Shown: piece by piece, positions 22,067-28,903 of the stretch | Numbering within the stretch: position 1 is the first letter of the stretch | Layout of the letters: each line of letters opens with the position of its first letter | Source of the DNA: Microcaldota archaeon | Lineage (GTDB): Archaea > Micrarchaeota > Micrarchaeia > Anstonellales > Anstonellaceae | NCBI GenBank assembly: GCA_026413805.1 | Contig: JAOAKE010000007.1 | Span: forward strand, 1-28,903 | Length of the DNA: 28,903 nucleotides | Direction of reading: 5' to 3' | Position numbers and translations under genes: made by a program | The notes under the pieces: model-generated | Databases searched by the model: none | What the model saw: only the letters and a program-made list of their open reading frames with translations | What the model was told of the DNA's origin: nothing

Positions 22067-23317
22067 CTACTTTTTAATCCCGAGCTGGCGGTAGATTAGG
22101 CCACGGTCAATCGGGACGTCAAGCCCGAGCACTTTATGTATAAAAATCAGGATTTCAATTGCTCGGTCCACCTCCAGCTTGCTTTTTAGGATTATGTCCT
22201 TTAGGCTGGCTTCTTTCCCAATCATTTCATAAAGAAGCAGCCCGTCTCGGCCATAGCGCTTGTAGATTGCAAATCCGTCTTCGCCGTATTTTTTCTTTAT
22301 CTCCTCGCGGGAAAGCTGCTGGAAAGTGAGGAAACCTTTCTTTCCAAAGTGCGCCATCACCAAGTCAATCTCTGCAAGCGACATGCCAGTTGCAATGGCC
22401 AGCTCAACAAAATCGCGCTTGCCATCTACCAAATTGAAAAGCTCGCGGGTCTTTTTGTCAAACTTGGTGGACAGCTCTGCAAACAGGAAGGCGCGCTGTG
22501 CCAGTGAAAGGTTGCTAAATTGCGGGACATCGACCATCACTATTTCTTTTTCAAGGAGGCTTGCCTCCTCTTTTATCTTCTCTTCAATGGGCTTTTCTTT
22601 CTCCTTTGGCTTGGGGGGCTGGTAGACAAATGGCTTTGCCTCTGGCTCTTCCTCAATGAATGGCTTGAAGCGCGGCTCACGCGCAGGAGGCTCTTCCTCT
22701 TGTGCCTCCTCTTCTTCCTCTTCTGGCGGCGCAGGGCGCTCAAGCTTGATTATGCCTTTTTCGTCCATGAACTCCAGTATCTCAACAAGCTTGGCTTCGG
22801 ATATACCCAGTTCGTGGAGTATCTCTTCTGCGGTCTTTTCGCCGTCAATCAAGTTATACACTTGCACGCCAACTTCCCCGTATTTGTCAAAAAGGATTTT
22901 CTCAAGCGGGGAGAGCCTGTCGGGGCTTATCTCTGCTGCCCTTCTCCTAGGCAAGGGGGAGATGGCCTCTTCTTCTGGCTCAGGGGCTTCTTCCTTCTCT
23001 TCTGGCGGCAGCTCCTCATCTGCAGGGGCGGGCTTAGAAGGGGGGGAAGGAGGGGCAGGCGGGGCTGCTGCGCGAGGCTCTTGCACCACGCTGACCATCC
23101 CATTGTTATTCATGAATTCAAGTATCTCAACAAACCTATTTTCGCTCATGGATAGCTCCTTCATGAGCTCAGCTGCTGTCTTGCCCCCAATTATCATGTC
23201 GTATAGCTTGACAGCGTCATCCCCGAACCTGCGACGGAGTATGCTCTGGTCTTTGAAAACTTGAAGCGAGGTCTTGGCTTCCCTCTTCAATCGTATGTTA
23301 AAGTCAGGGTTTATCAT
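22067..23317 (-). CDS. Protein with four winged-helix-like repeats and acidic Pro-rich linkers
   Basis: The 416-aa soluble protein has four related units at about residues 30-78, 145-193, 284-333 and 354-400. Each begins like FGDDAVKLYDMI, YGEVGVQVYNLIDG or FDKKTRELFNLVDG. Each continues with a T/S-x-x-E-(I/L)-x-x-x-(G/S)-S-x-x-x-(V/I) helix-turn-helix and closes with LEFMDEKGIIKL-type wing residues. Units 1 and 2 are most alike. Linkers at 79-130 and 194-260 are Pro/Glu-rich. The IDG..T..EI pattern resembles wHTH-type modules seen in bacterial signalling proteins, but I know no named family. The ATG lacks an SD and has a TATA element about 24 nt upstream. It is divergent from a second wHTH protein. 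Confidence 0.8.
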   Translation of the reverse strand: MINPDFNIRLKREAKTSLQVFKDQSILRRRFGDDAVKLYDMIIGGKTAAELMKELSMSENRFVEILEFMNNNGMVSVVQEPRAAAPPAPPSPPSKPAPADEELPPEEKEEAPEPEEEAISPLPRRRAAEISPDRLSPLEKILFDKYGEVGVQVYNLIDGEKTAEEILHELGISEAKLVEILEFMDEKGIIKLERPAPPEEEEEEAQEEEPPAREPRFKPFIEEEPEAKPFVYQPPKPKEKEKPIEEKIKEEASLLEKEIVMVDVPQFSNLSLAQRAFLFAELSTKFDKKTRELFNLVDGKRDFVELAIATGMSLAEIDLVMAHFGKKGFLTFQQLSREEIKKKYGEDGFAIYKRYGRDGLLLYEMIGKEASLKDIILKSKLEVDRAIEILIFIHKVLGLDVPIDRGLIYRQLGIKK

Positions 23318-23335
23318 GCAAACACTGGCACAGTC

Positions 23336-23345
23336 GTTATAGATT
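23336..23345 (-). promoter_or_regulatory. TATA element for the four-wHTH gene
   Basis: Minus-strand AATCTATAAC is centred about 24 nt before the ATG at 23317, which has no SD, consistent with a leaderless transcript. Confidence 0.45.
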
Positions 23346-23370
23346 TATGAATAGCACTTATGCACAAATC

Positions 23371-23378
23371 TTTATAAG
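23371..23378 (+). promoter_or_regulatory. TATA element for the wHTH/coiled-coil operon
   Basis: TTTATAAG lies about 27 nt before the ATG at 23401. A GGAG sits 8 nt before that ATG, so initiation could be leaderless, or the GGAG could act if transcription starts slightly earlier. Confidence 0.5.
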
Positions 23379-23400
23379 GATTGGATTAGGAGAAAAAAGC

Positions 23401-24831
23401 ATGGCACTTGACGACCTGCTCATTTCCACTGGGGTTGACCAGCTTATAAAGCTGATAAAAGAACATGGAAGGATAGAAATAACCGCTGCTGCAAGAGAGA
23501 TGAAGCAGCCTGTCAGGACTATTGAGGACTGGGCGCGCGTGCTTGAAGAAGAGGGCCTTATTTCTGTTGAATATAAGCTCACAAAGGTTTACCTTGTATG
23601 GCGCATGCCAAGCCAGGAGCAGGTCTACCAGATGGGTGAAAAGCTCGATATAAAGGCAGGGCAGGCAAAAGAAGAGATTGACCTGCTTTTGTCAAAAGTG
23701 CAAAAAGGCGAAGAGGAACTTGCAGGCATTGAAGAGATACTCAAAAGGGTGGAAAGCGCAGCTTCAGTCACCCCTGCCGACATTGAAAAAATGAAGCTTG
23801 AAATAGCTGCCTTGCAGCGGAAGTATTCTGCGATGGTGAAGTCTTCTTCTGAAAGGCTCGCTCGCTTGAGAAAAAGGCTGGATGAAACACTGGCGCAGGC
23901 AGAGCGAAAAAAGGGCGAAAGGCAGCCTGCAGAGTTAGAGAAGGAACTCCAGGTGCTGCGCAGCTTTGAAGCCACAATTCAATCACAGCTTTCTGACAAT
24001 GAAACTTTTTTTGAAGCCTTTGAGGCAAGGGTTGAAGACTTCAGGAAAAGAATAGAGGAAAGGAAGGCAAACCCTGAAATAGAGGCGCTTAAGAGCGAGC
24101 TTAAAGAGGTAAGAAACTTGAGAAGCGAGCTTATGAGCGCAATTGAAATAGTAGTTGAAGAGCAGAAAGGAATCAACGAAAAAATAGCAGTAATTGAAGA
24201 AAAAATTTCAGAGATAGCGCAGCAGGAAAGCGAAGAAGGCATCAAGAAAAGGCTTTCAGACCTGAAAAAAATGCGCTCTGAAGCGAAGAAGCAGTATGAT
24301 ATTATAAATGAGCACCTATCAGATGCCCTCTCCTCATTGAAAAAGCACATCAGCAAGATGGAGGCCATGGCAAGGCAGGGCAGGGAAATCCGCGCCCAGG
24401 AAGAGGAGATAAAGAGGGAGTATATAGACCTTGCAGAAGAAATAGCAAGGGCCAATGAAGAAATAGCTGCAAAGGAAAAGGAGATGCAATCGCGGTTTTC
24501 TTACTATCTGCAAGAGGCTGGGGGCAACGAAGGTGGCATGGCAAAAATAAATGAAGAGGAGCTTCAAAGGATTGCCTCCCTTGTCCGCGACTTGCAAAAG
24601 GAGCACCGCGCCCTTGAAGATAGGATAAGGGCCCTTCAAAAAGAGGCAGAAGTGATAAAGATGATAAGCGAACCTGGAGGAAAGCCGCTGACAAAAGAGG
24701 AAAAAGACCGCTCAGTCGCCTTTATTGAAAGAATAAAGCTCTCCCAGGCAGAAGAAGATGAGTTTGAAAGAAAAAGAGAAGAGCTGCGAGCGCTGATTCA
24801 CAAGATGTGGGAGGAAAGCAAAGGCAGCTGA
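23401..24831 (+). CDS. N-terminal winged-helix protein with long coiled coil
   Basis: The protein is 476 aa. Residues 1-70 form a winged helix: VDQLIKLIKEHGRIEITAAA, then a recognition-type helix with VRTIEDWARVLEEEGLIS and a wing ending VYLVW. From about residue 75 to 465 it is charged heptad coiled coil with few breaks (for example near PADIEK and NPEIEAL), rich in Glu, Lys, Arg and Ala. There are no Walker motifs, so it is not a complete SMC ATPase. The ATG at 23401 is chosen over an upstream in-frame ATG because of the TATA spacing and a GGAG site. It heads an operon with a membrane thioredoxin-like protein and a glycosyltransferase. DNA tethering or a scaffold role is possible (inference). 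Confidence 0.85.
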   Translation: MALDDLLISTGVDQLIKLIKEHGRIEITAAAREMKQPVRTIEDWARVLEEEGLISVEYKLTKVYLVWRMPSQEQVYQMGEKLDIKAGQAKEEIDLLLSKVQKGEEELAGIEEILKRVESAASVTPADIEKMKLEIAALQRKYSAMVKSSSERLARLRKRLDETLAQAERKKGERQPAELEKELQVLRSFEATIQSQLSDNETFFEAFEARVEDFRKRIEERKANPEIEALKSELKEVRNLRSELMSAIEIVVEEQKGINEKIAVIEEKISEIAQQESEEGIKKRLSDLKKMRSEAKKQYDIINEHLSDALSSLKKHISKMEAMARQGREIRAQEEEIKREYIDLAEEIARANEEIAAKEKEMQSRFSYYLQEAGGNEGGMAKINEEELQRIASLVRDLQKEHRALEDRIRALQKEAEVIKMISEPGGKPLTKEEKDRSVAFIERIKLSQAEEDEFERKREELRALIHKMWEESKGS

Positions 24832-24852
24832 GCAGGCGCGGAGGTATAGAAA

Positions 24853-25509
24853 ATGGCGAGCCCGTATCTTAAAGCAGCACTATTTACACTTTCACTTACC
24901 CTGCTTGGATTTTTTTTAATCTCGCAGCTTGATGCCATGCGCTCAAAGGAAATCAGGGACAGCATAGACGAAATTGTAAACCTCGCAGAATCAGAGCGGC
25001 TGCTTTTCATGTATTCACAGACCATGGACAACTCCTCAAAGGACTTGTGCAGCTATAGCTCAAAGGTAGCTGAGCGAAGGGCTGCAAAGGCATATGAGCT
25101 TATGCTTAAGGTGCAGTCTTATGAACAAAGCAGCGTGCTGGACAGCGAATACTACAAGATTAAGGAAAAATACTACCTTGCCAACATGGGGCTTTACTTA
25201 AATATGCAGGCCATGAAAAAATTCTGCGGGCATTCGCCTTACAGATTTATTTTGTTTTTCTACAAAATAAAGGAAGACTGCCCAGAGTGCCGCGCACAGG
25301 GCTTGGTGCTTGACAGCCTGCGCAAAAAATACCCCAACCTGCGCATCTTTGCCTTTCCAGCAGACACCGATTATGAATTCATAAACGTCTTGACATCGCG
25401 CTATAACATAGAAACAGTGCCCTCGCTAGTTGTTGATGACCAATTTGTGCTGAGAGGGCTGCAAGATGAGGCGGCTATTGATAAATACTTAAGGGCTGTT
25501 TCTGGGTGA
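24853..25509 (+). CDS. Membrane-anchored thioredoxin-like protein
   Basis: The 218-aa protein has an N-terminal membrane helix (about residues 7-25), a helical stalk (30-125) with LCSYSS, and a C-terminal thioredoxin fold. The redox motif is DCPECRAQG (Cys143/Cys146) and the cis-proline loop is ETVPSLVVDD (Pro190). Additional cysteines at 66 and 125 lie in the stalk. With one N-terminal anchor, the redox domain is probably outside the cell membrane, where it could form or reshuffle disulfides; this is inferred. The ATG has GGAGGT 7 nt upstream. It follows the coiled-coil gene by 21 nt, and its TGA overlaps the SD of the next gene. Confidence 0.85.
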   Translation: MASPYLKAALFTLSLTLLGFFLISQLDAMRSKEIRDSIDEIVNLAESERLLFMYSQTMDNSSKDLCSYSSKVAERRAAKAYELMLKVQSYEQSSVLDSEYYKIKEKYYLANMGLYLNMQAMKKFCGHSPYRFILFFYKIKEDCPECRAQGLVLDSLRKKYPNLRIFAFPADTDYEFINVLTSRYNIETVPSLVVDDQFVLRGLQDEAAIDKYLRAVSG

Positions 25510-25513
25510 AGAT

Positions 25514-26857
25514 TTGGAAAAAAATGAGGGGAGGCACAAGCGCTCCACAATATCCATACCACAGCGCCGCGAGCTTGCAATAGTTGGGATGGTTGTTGTT
25601 GCCCTCTGCGTCTTTATTTTTCTGTTTATCTCCTACAAGCTGATTTTCTTGGCTTACAGCGTGCTGAGCATCTTCATATTCAGCTTTTATCTCATCCTTT
25701 GGACAGAAGGGGCAAATACTGAAAAGCCTGGCCCAACCCCGAAAAAATGGCCGCATGTGACGATAATTATACCTTCTTTCAATGCAAAAAGCACAATATT
25801 TGACTGCATTAGAAGCTGCCAAAGAATGAAATACCCTGGCAAATTTGACATATTGGTAGTTGATGATGGCTCCACTGATGGCTCGGCTAGCCTGCTTGAA
25901 AGGCTCCCTGGCATAACCTTGCTTAAAAGCAAGGTGCAGCGCGGCAAGGCGCATGCCCTTAATTTCGGGATAATGCATGCGAAAGGAGAGATAGTCGCTT
26001 GCGTAGACTCGGACACTTACCCCTCTGAAGACGCCCTTGAAAAGGCAGTCAAGCATTTTTATGAGGATGAGAGGGTTGCATCAGTAGTGGTGTTCATATC
26101 CGTGAATAAGCCAAAGAACCTGCTGCAGCGCATACAAGAGATAGAATATTGGATTTCTTTTGGCTTTTTCTTCAAGACCATTGCAAGCATAGACGGGCTT
26201 TATGTAACCCCTGGGCCCACCACCTTTTACAGAAAAGACATCCTGCAAAAGCTTGGGGGATTTGACGAGCAGAACCTGACAGAGGACATGGAAATTGCAC
26301 TGCGCATGCAAAAATTTGGATATAAGATACGCGCCTGCCATGAAACTATGGTCTTGACAGAGGTGCCTGACACCCTTCCCAAGCTTTTCAGGCAAAGGCT
26401 GCGCTGGTACCGAGGAGGAGTGATGAACATCTTGAAATACATAGACTTGTTTTTCAACCCAAAATACGGTGACTTTGGGCTGTTTATACTCCCTACCGCC
26501 CTTGGAAGCGGCTTTTTTGCTGCGCTTTTCATGGCATGGACCTTTATGAGTTGGGGAAAGGGGCTTTTAAGCTGGATTTTGCCGTTTGGGCAAAACTTTT
26601 CAGCTGGCCTTGGCGCCACAGCCGCTGGCCTTGGAAGCGGGATTATTATGTTTCAGTCTGCTTGGATACTGGGCCTGTTTTCTCTTTCGCTTTGGGGCTA
26701 TTTCTTGATAAAGAGCTTTGAAATCTCTCGGACTCAGCCCAAGTGGAGGCACGTCCTCCCTCTCTTTTGCCTCTTGTGGGTGTATCCTTTCTTCATAGGA
26801 TTTGTTTTCCTGGTAAGCTACATATACGAGCTATTCGGAGTGAAATACAGCTGGTGA
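25514..26857 (+). CDS. Membrane family-2 glycosyltransferase
   Basis: The 447-aa protein resembles processive GT2 enzymes (cellulose/hyaluronan/poly-GlcNAc synthase type). Two N-terminal helices (about 21-40 and 42-63) precede a cytoplasmic GT-A domain with VVDDGSTD (115-122), DSD (165-167), TED (256-258) and QRLRW (294-298). Four or so C-terminal helices follow. The full D,D,D,Q-x-x-R-W set suggests an active polymerase or lipid-linked sugar transferase; the sugar is unknown. It starts with TTG at 25514-25516, 4 nt after GGTGA, whose TGA is the stop of the upstream gene, so the two are translationally coupled. Confidence 0.92.
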   Translation: MEKNEGRHKRSTISIPQRRELAIVGMVVVALCVFIFLFISYKLIFLAYSVLSIFIFSFYLILWTEGANTEKPGPTPKKWPHVTIIIPSFNAKSTIFDCIRSCQRMKYPGKFDILVVDDGSTDGSASLLERLPGITLLKSKVQRGKAHALNFGIMHAKGEIVACVDSDTYPSEDALEKAVKHFYEDERVASVVVFISVNKPKNLLQRIQEIEYWISFGFFFKTIASIDGLYVTPGPTTFYRKDILQKLGGFDEQNLTEDMEIALRMQKFGYKIRACHETMVLTEVPDTLPKLFRQRLRWYRGGVMNILKYIDLFFNPKYGDFGLFILPTALGSGFFAALFMAWTFMSWGKGLLSWILPFGQNFSAGLGATAAGLGSGIIMFQSAWILGLFSLSLWGYFLIKSFEISRTQPKWRHVLPLFCLLWVYPFFIGFVFLVSYIYELFGVKYSW

Positions 26858-26861
26858 GGGA

Positions 26862-27863
26862 TTGGGCAAAAGCTGCATAGTGGGTGGAACCTTTACCTAT
26901 GTCCATGCAGGCCACCTGCGCCTTTTAGAAGAGTGCAAAAAATTCTCAACCGTGAAAATTGGGCTGACGTCTGACTCATTTGTGAAAAGGCACAAGCTTT
27001 ATCCTTCACTTCCATACCATAAGAGGCTTGAGGGCTTGAAGAAGAGCCTAAAAAGGATTGGGCTGATTGGCAGGGCAGAGATATTCTGCATAGAAGATGA
27101 AGTGGGCGGCGCAGACAGGATTGCTGACGCGAAGGCAATAGTGGTGAGCGAGGAGACCTACCAGGCTGCCTTGCGCATAAACAAGCTTCGCAAAAAAAAT
27201 GGGCTTGAACCGCTGAAAATAATTTCAGTGCCCCTTGCCTATGGCGAGGATCTGAAAAAAATCTCCTGTGCTTCAATTTATGAAAAAAAGACTGACCTGG
27301 ATGGAAAGCTGCTCAGGCCTCTTTCAATTTGCATTGGGAGCGACAACCCCACAAAAGTGGCAGGGACTAAAAGGGCGCTTGGAAGGATTTTTGGGAAAAA
27401 ATTCTCCATTTGCAAAATCAAGGTAGAAAGCGGGGTGTCGGACCACCCTTTCAACGGAGAAACTTTCAAGGGCGCAAAAAACCGCGCCCATGCTGCCTGG
27501 AGGATGGCAGGGGGAAAATGCGACTATGCAATTGGGATGGAATCCGGGCTGTTTAACTTGCAAAGGGGCATGCACATTGACATAACTGTTGCCTGCGTCT
27601 ACGATGGCGAAGAAGAGACCTATGGCACTGGAATGGGGTTTGTTGTCCCTGAAAAAATCGCCAAGAGGATAAAGGGTGAAAAAACAGACCTTACAAAGGT
27701 GCTGGAAGAGGTTGCAGGCGTGAAAAATATTGGGAGGAGGCATGGCGCCATAGGATACTTTTCTGCAGGGGTATTGCACAGGAGCGAGCAGATAGAGCAG
27801 TCGGTCCTGTGTGCCTTTGTGCCAAGGCTGGCAAGGGCAAAAGCAAAAAACGGCAAAAGGTGA
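26862..27863 (+). CDS. Fusion: phosphopantetheine adenylyltransferase and ITP/XTPase-like (DUF84) domain
   Basis: The 333-aa protein has two enzymes in one chain. Residues 1-150 are archaeal-type PPAT of CoA synthesis: VGGTFTYVHAGH (nucleotide-binding GGT and HAGH at 15-18), TSDSFVKRHK, VVSEETYQAALRIN and NGLEPLKIISVP. The usual ISSTRIR signature is ISCASIYEK here. Residues about 155-325 match the DUF84/YjjX inosine-xanthosine triphosphatase family: IGSDNPTKVAGTKRAL, GVSDHPFNGETFKGAKNRA, YAIGMESGLF and GAIGYFSAGVLHR. It would adenylate 4'-phosphopantetheine and clear ITP/XTP. The TTG start at 26862 is 4 nt after GGTGA, whose TGA ends the glycosyltransferase gene. Confidence 0.88.
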   Translation: MGKSCIVGGTFTYVHAGHLRLLEECKKFSTVKIGLTSDSFVKRHKLYPSLPYHKRLEGLKKSLKRIGLIGRAEIFCIEDEVGGADRIADAKAIVVSEETYQAALRINKLRKKNGLEPLKIISVPLAYGEDLKKISCASIYEKKTDLDGKLLRPLSICIGSDNPTKVAGTKRALGRIFGKKFSICKIKVESGVSDHPFNGETFKGAKNRAHAAWRMAGGKCDYAIGMESGLFNLQRGMHIDITVACVYDGEEETYGTGMGFVVPEKIAKRIKGEKTDLTKVLEEVAGVKNIGRRHGAIGYFSAGVLHRSEQIEQSVLCAFVPRLARAKAKNGKR

Positions 27864-27867
27864 GCTC

Positions 27868-28179
27868 CTAGCAAGATTCCCATGGCGGAAGAATCTCGCG
27901 AGTGTCAGGCGGAAGTTTTTTGCTGTCAAATTCCTCGTTTGGAAAGTAGGTGTGCCCGCCTTCTTTTTTGACTAGCAGCTCCAAGACTATCCTCTTTTCA
28001 TTTGCTATTTCAGGAGTATGCGGCTTAGTGACGATTTTTGCAAGGTGTTGCGCAAGCTCATAGGGGCTCATGTTAGCAGCATCACGGTCTATGGATTTGA
28101 GGAATGTCGGGTTGTTTTTGCCTCTTTGATCGCTCTGGCCTGCGCCTGGCTGGCCGTTTTTCCAAGACTTAAACAGCAC
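27868..28179 (-). CDS. Hypothetical protein, 103 aa
   Basis: A small hydrophilic protein that I do not recognise. The first 30 residues are basic and probably disordered (SWKNGQPGAGQSDQRGK). The middle looks helical and ordered (SPYELAQHLAKIVTK, then EIANEKRIVLELLVKKEGG). The tail is Pro-rich and ends REILPPWESC. The GTG start at 28177-28179 has GGAGG 7 nt upstream and a TATA element near 28233, which supports it as a real gene. It is convergent with the PPAT-DUF84 gene, with only 4 nt between stops. Confidence 0.7.
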   Translation of the reverse strand: MLFKSWKNGQPGAGQSDQRGKNNPTFLKSIDRDAANMSPYELAQHLAKIVTKPHTPEIANEKRIVLELLVKKEGGHTYFPNEEFDSKKLPPDTREILPPWESC

Positions 28180-28227
28180 CTTCCCACCTCCCGATTAAAA
28201 TTTTTCAAGGAGGTGAGCTGTGCATCG

Positions 28228-28238
28228 CTATATATAGG
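28228..28238 (-). promoter_or_regulatory. TATA promoter of the 103-aa gene
   Basis: Minus-strand CCTATATATAG is the strongest TATA match in the window, preceded by an A-rich stretch (AAACAAAA). Transcription would begin near 28206, giving a leader of about 27 nt that contains the GGAGG site. It lies in the gap after the tryptophanyl-tRNA synthetase stop. Confidence 0.6.
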
Positions 28239-28261
28239 TTTTGTTTCAAAGGGAACAGTGC

Positions 28262-28903
28262 CTATGGCTGGGAGGCCTTTTCCAAAATCTTCCTTGCCCG
28301 AGGCAGCATCTCCTTTTTTCTTTCTTGATGGCGCCTAAGCCACTCAATTGCATACGGAATCCATTTTTGCTTGTATTCGCCTGTCAGCATCCTGCCAGAA
28401 GCCATGTCTTCCTTCATCTCTTCAAGAAGCTCGTCTTTTTCAATGAAGTGGAATTTCATCACTTCATAAAGAACGTCCTTTTCTACATCTCCACCGAACT
28501 TGCGCTGCTCCTCAGCAGTGTTGCGCCCTCCTGAAAAGGAGTTCATGAGCTTTTTTCTTGCAACTTCAAGGCTGTCGGAAAGCGAAAGGGTGGCATTCGG
28601 GTCGCGCTTGCTCATTTTTGCCTCTCCAGTGAGGCTTTTCATTATCTTGTGGTAGGTGGCGCTGGGAGGAATCAGCCTTTCTTTTTGTGCAATGTCGCGG
28701 GCAAAGCGTATGTGCGGGTCTTGGTCTACCCCTACTGGCACAAGCACCCTTTTTGGCCCGCCAAAATCCTTGTGTTGCGGAAGCAGAATGTCGCCCACCT
28801 GAGTGAGCGCTGCAAAGTAAAGGGAATAATTCCTTTCCCCATAGAGCGCTTGAAGCATGGCGGGAGTTGCCCTGCGAGAAAAAATATATGCCATGTTCAT
28901 GAC
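28262..28903 (-). CDS. trpS: Tryptophanyl-tRNA synthetase, C-terminal part (cut by window)
   Basis: This class I aminoacyl-tRNA synthetase fragment of 214 codons runs off the right edge. It shows VPVGVDQDPHIRFARDIA, the Trp-binding region of eukaryal/archaeal TrpRS, and the KMSKS-type loop AKMSKRDPNATLSLSDS. The C-terminal anticodon-binding helices include GGDVEKDVLYEVMKFHF and a closing helix KWIPYAIEWLRRHQERKKEM. The N-terminal HIGH motif lies outside. The archaeal type is supported by the GGRNTAEEQRKFGGD segment. It is followed by the promoter of the 103-aa gene. Confidence 0.95.
   Translation of the reverse strand, partial: VMNMAYIFSRRATPAMLQALYGERNYSLYFAALTQVGDILLPQHKDFGGPKRVLVPVGVDQDPHIRFARDIAQKERLIPPSATYHKIMKSLTGEAKMSKRDPNATLSLSDSLEVARKKLMNSFSGGRNTAEEQRKFGGDVEKDVLYEVMKFHFIEKDELLEEMKEDMASGRMLTGEYKQKWIPYAIEWLRRHQERKKEMLPRARKILEKASQP

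Noticed and set aside
23401..24831. Coiled-coil protein as an SMC or Rad50 ATPase
   Set aside because: No Walker A, signature or Walker B motifs are present, and the N-terminus is a winged helix.
1..28903. CRISPR array, insertion sequence, integrase or rRNA operon
   Set aside because: No regularly spaced repeats, transposase or integrase motifs, or rRNA-like conserved sequence were seen on either strand.

Overview
The window is a compact, gene-dense stretch of an archaeal chromosome. Archaeal hallmarks are the exosome core (Rrp4, Rrp41, Rrp42), the proteasome alpha subunit, SBDS, prefoldin beta, the KEOPS subunits Pcc1 and Cgi121, eukaryote-type ribosomal proteins eL43 and eS8, RNA polymerase subunit Rpo12, a tRNA-Thr with an archaeal-type intron, and TATA-type promoters. 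A pilin-like protein with a class III signal peptide (GQAAMEYLMTYGWAIL) is of a kind common in DPANN lineages such as Micrarchaeota and Diapherotrites. That placement is an inference and needs a phylogeny. No mobile element, CRISPR array or rRNA was seen.

Layout. (1) 1-619: the tail of a metallo-hydrolase, a perfect 125-bp tandem duplication, and about 400 bp of possibly eroded coding sequence. (2) 620-8912, all minus strand: psmA, SBDS, rrp4, rrp41, rrp42, eL43, rpo12, Brix/Imp4, pcc1 and prefoldin beta form the archaeal exosome superoperon. It is followed by a DHH phosphoesterase, purA, an intron-containing tRNA-Thr(GGT) and a membrane thioredoxin-like protein. (3) 9052-16408, minus strand: a type IV pilus/Tad-like locus with a secretion ATPase, an 830-aa Pro/Glu/Lys/Ala-rich protein, two GspF-type membrane proteins, a class III pilin-like protein and a VirB2-like two-helix membrane protein. 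(4) 16523-20343: a PfkB kinase, an MTA/SAH/adenosine deaminase-type amidohydrolase, a membrane-anchored OB-fold protein and a TctA-like permease. (5) 20327-22066: an unknown helical protein, eS8 and Cgi121. (6) 22067-27863: a protein with four wHTH-like repeats, divergent from an operon encoding a wHTH/coiled-coil protein, a membrane thioredoxin-like protein, a family-2 glycosyltransferase and a phosphopantetheine adenylyltransferase fused to an ITP/XTPase-like (DUF84) domain. (7) 27868-28903: a 103-aa orphan and the C-terminal two-thirds of tryptophanyl-tRNA synthetase.

Expression logic. Several operon-first genes have a TATA box about 26 nt before the start codon and no Shine-Dalgarno (SD) sequence, so they look leaderless. 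Operon-internal genes carry GGTGA/GGTGG/GGAGGT sites 4-8 nt before ATG, GTG or TTG. Using these SD sites moves several starts inward from the longest reading frame, and the entries say so. Divergent genes often share one TATA element, and convergent genes abut or overlap by up to 17 nt.

The most interesting parts are the 830-aa low-complexity protein inside the pilus operon, the divergent pair of wHTH proteins, the PPAT-DUF84 fusion, and the OB-fold/permease pair.
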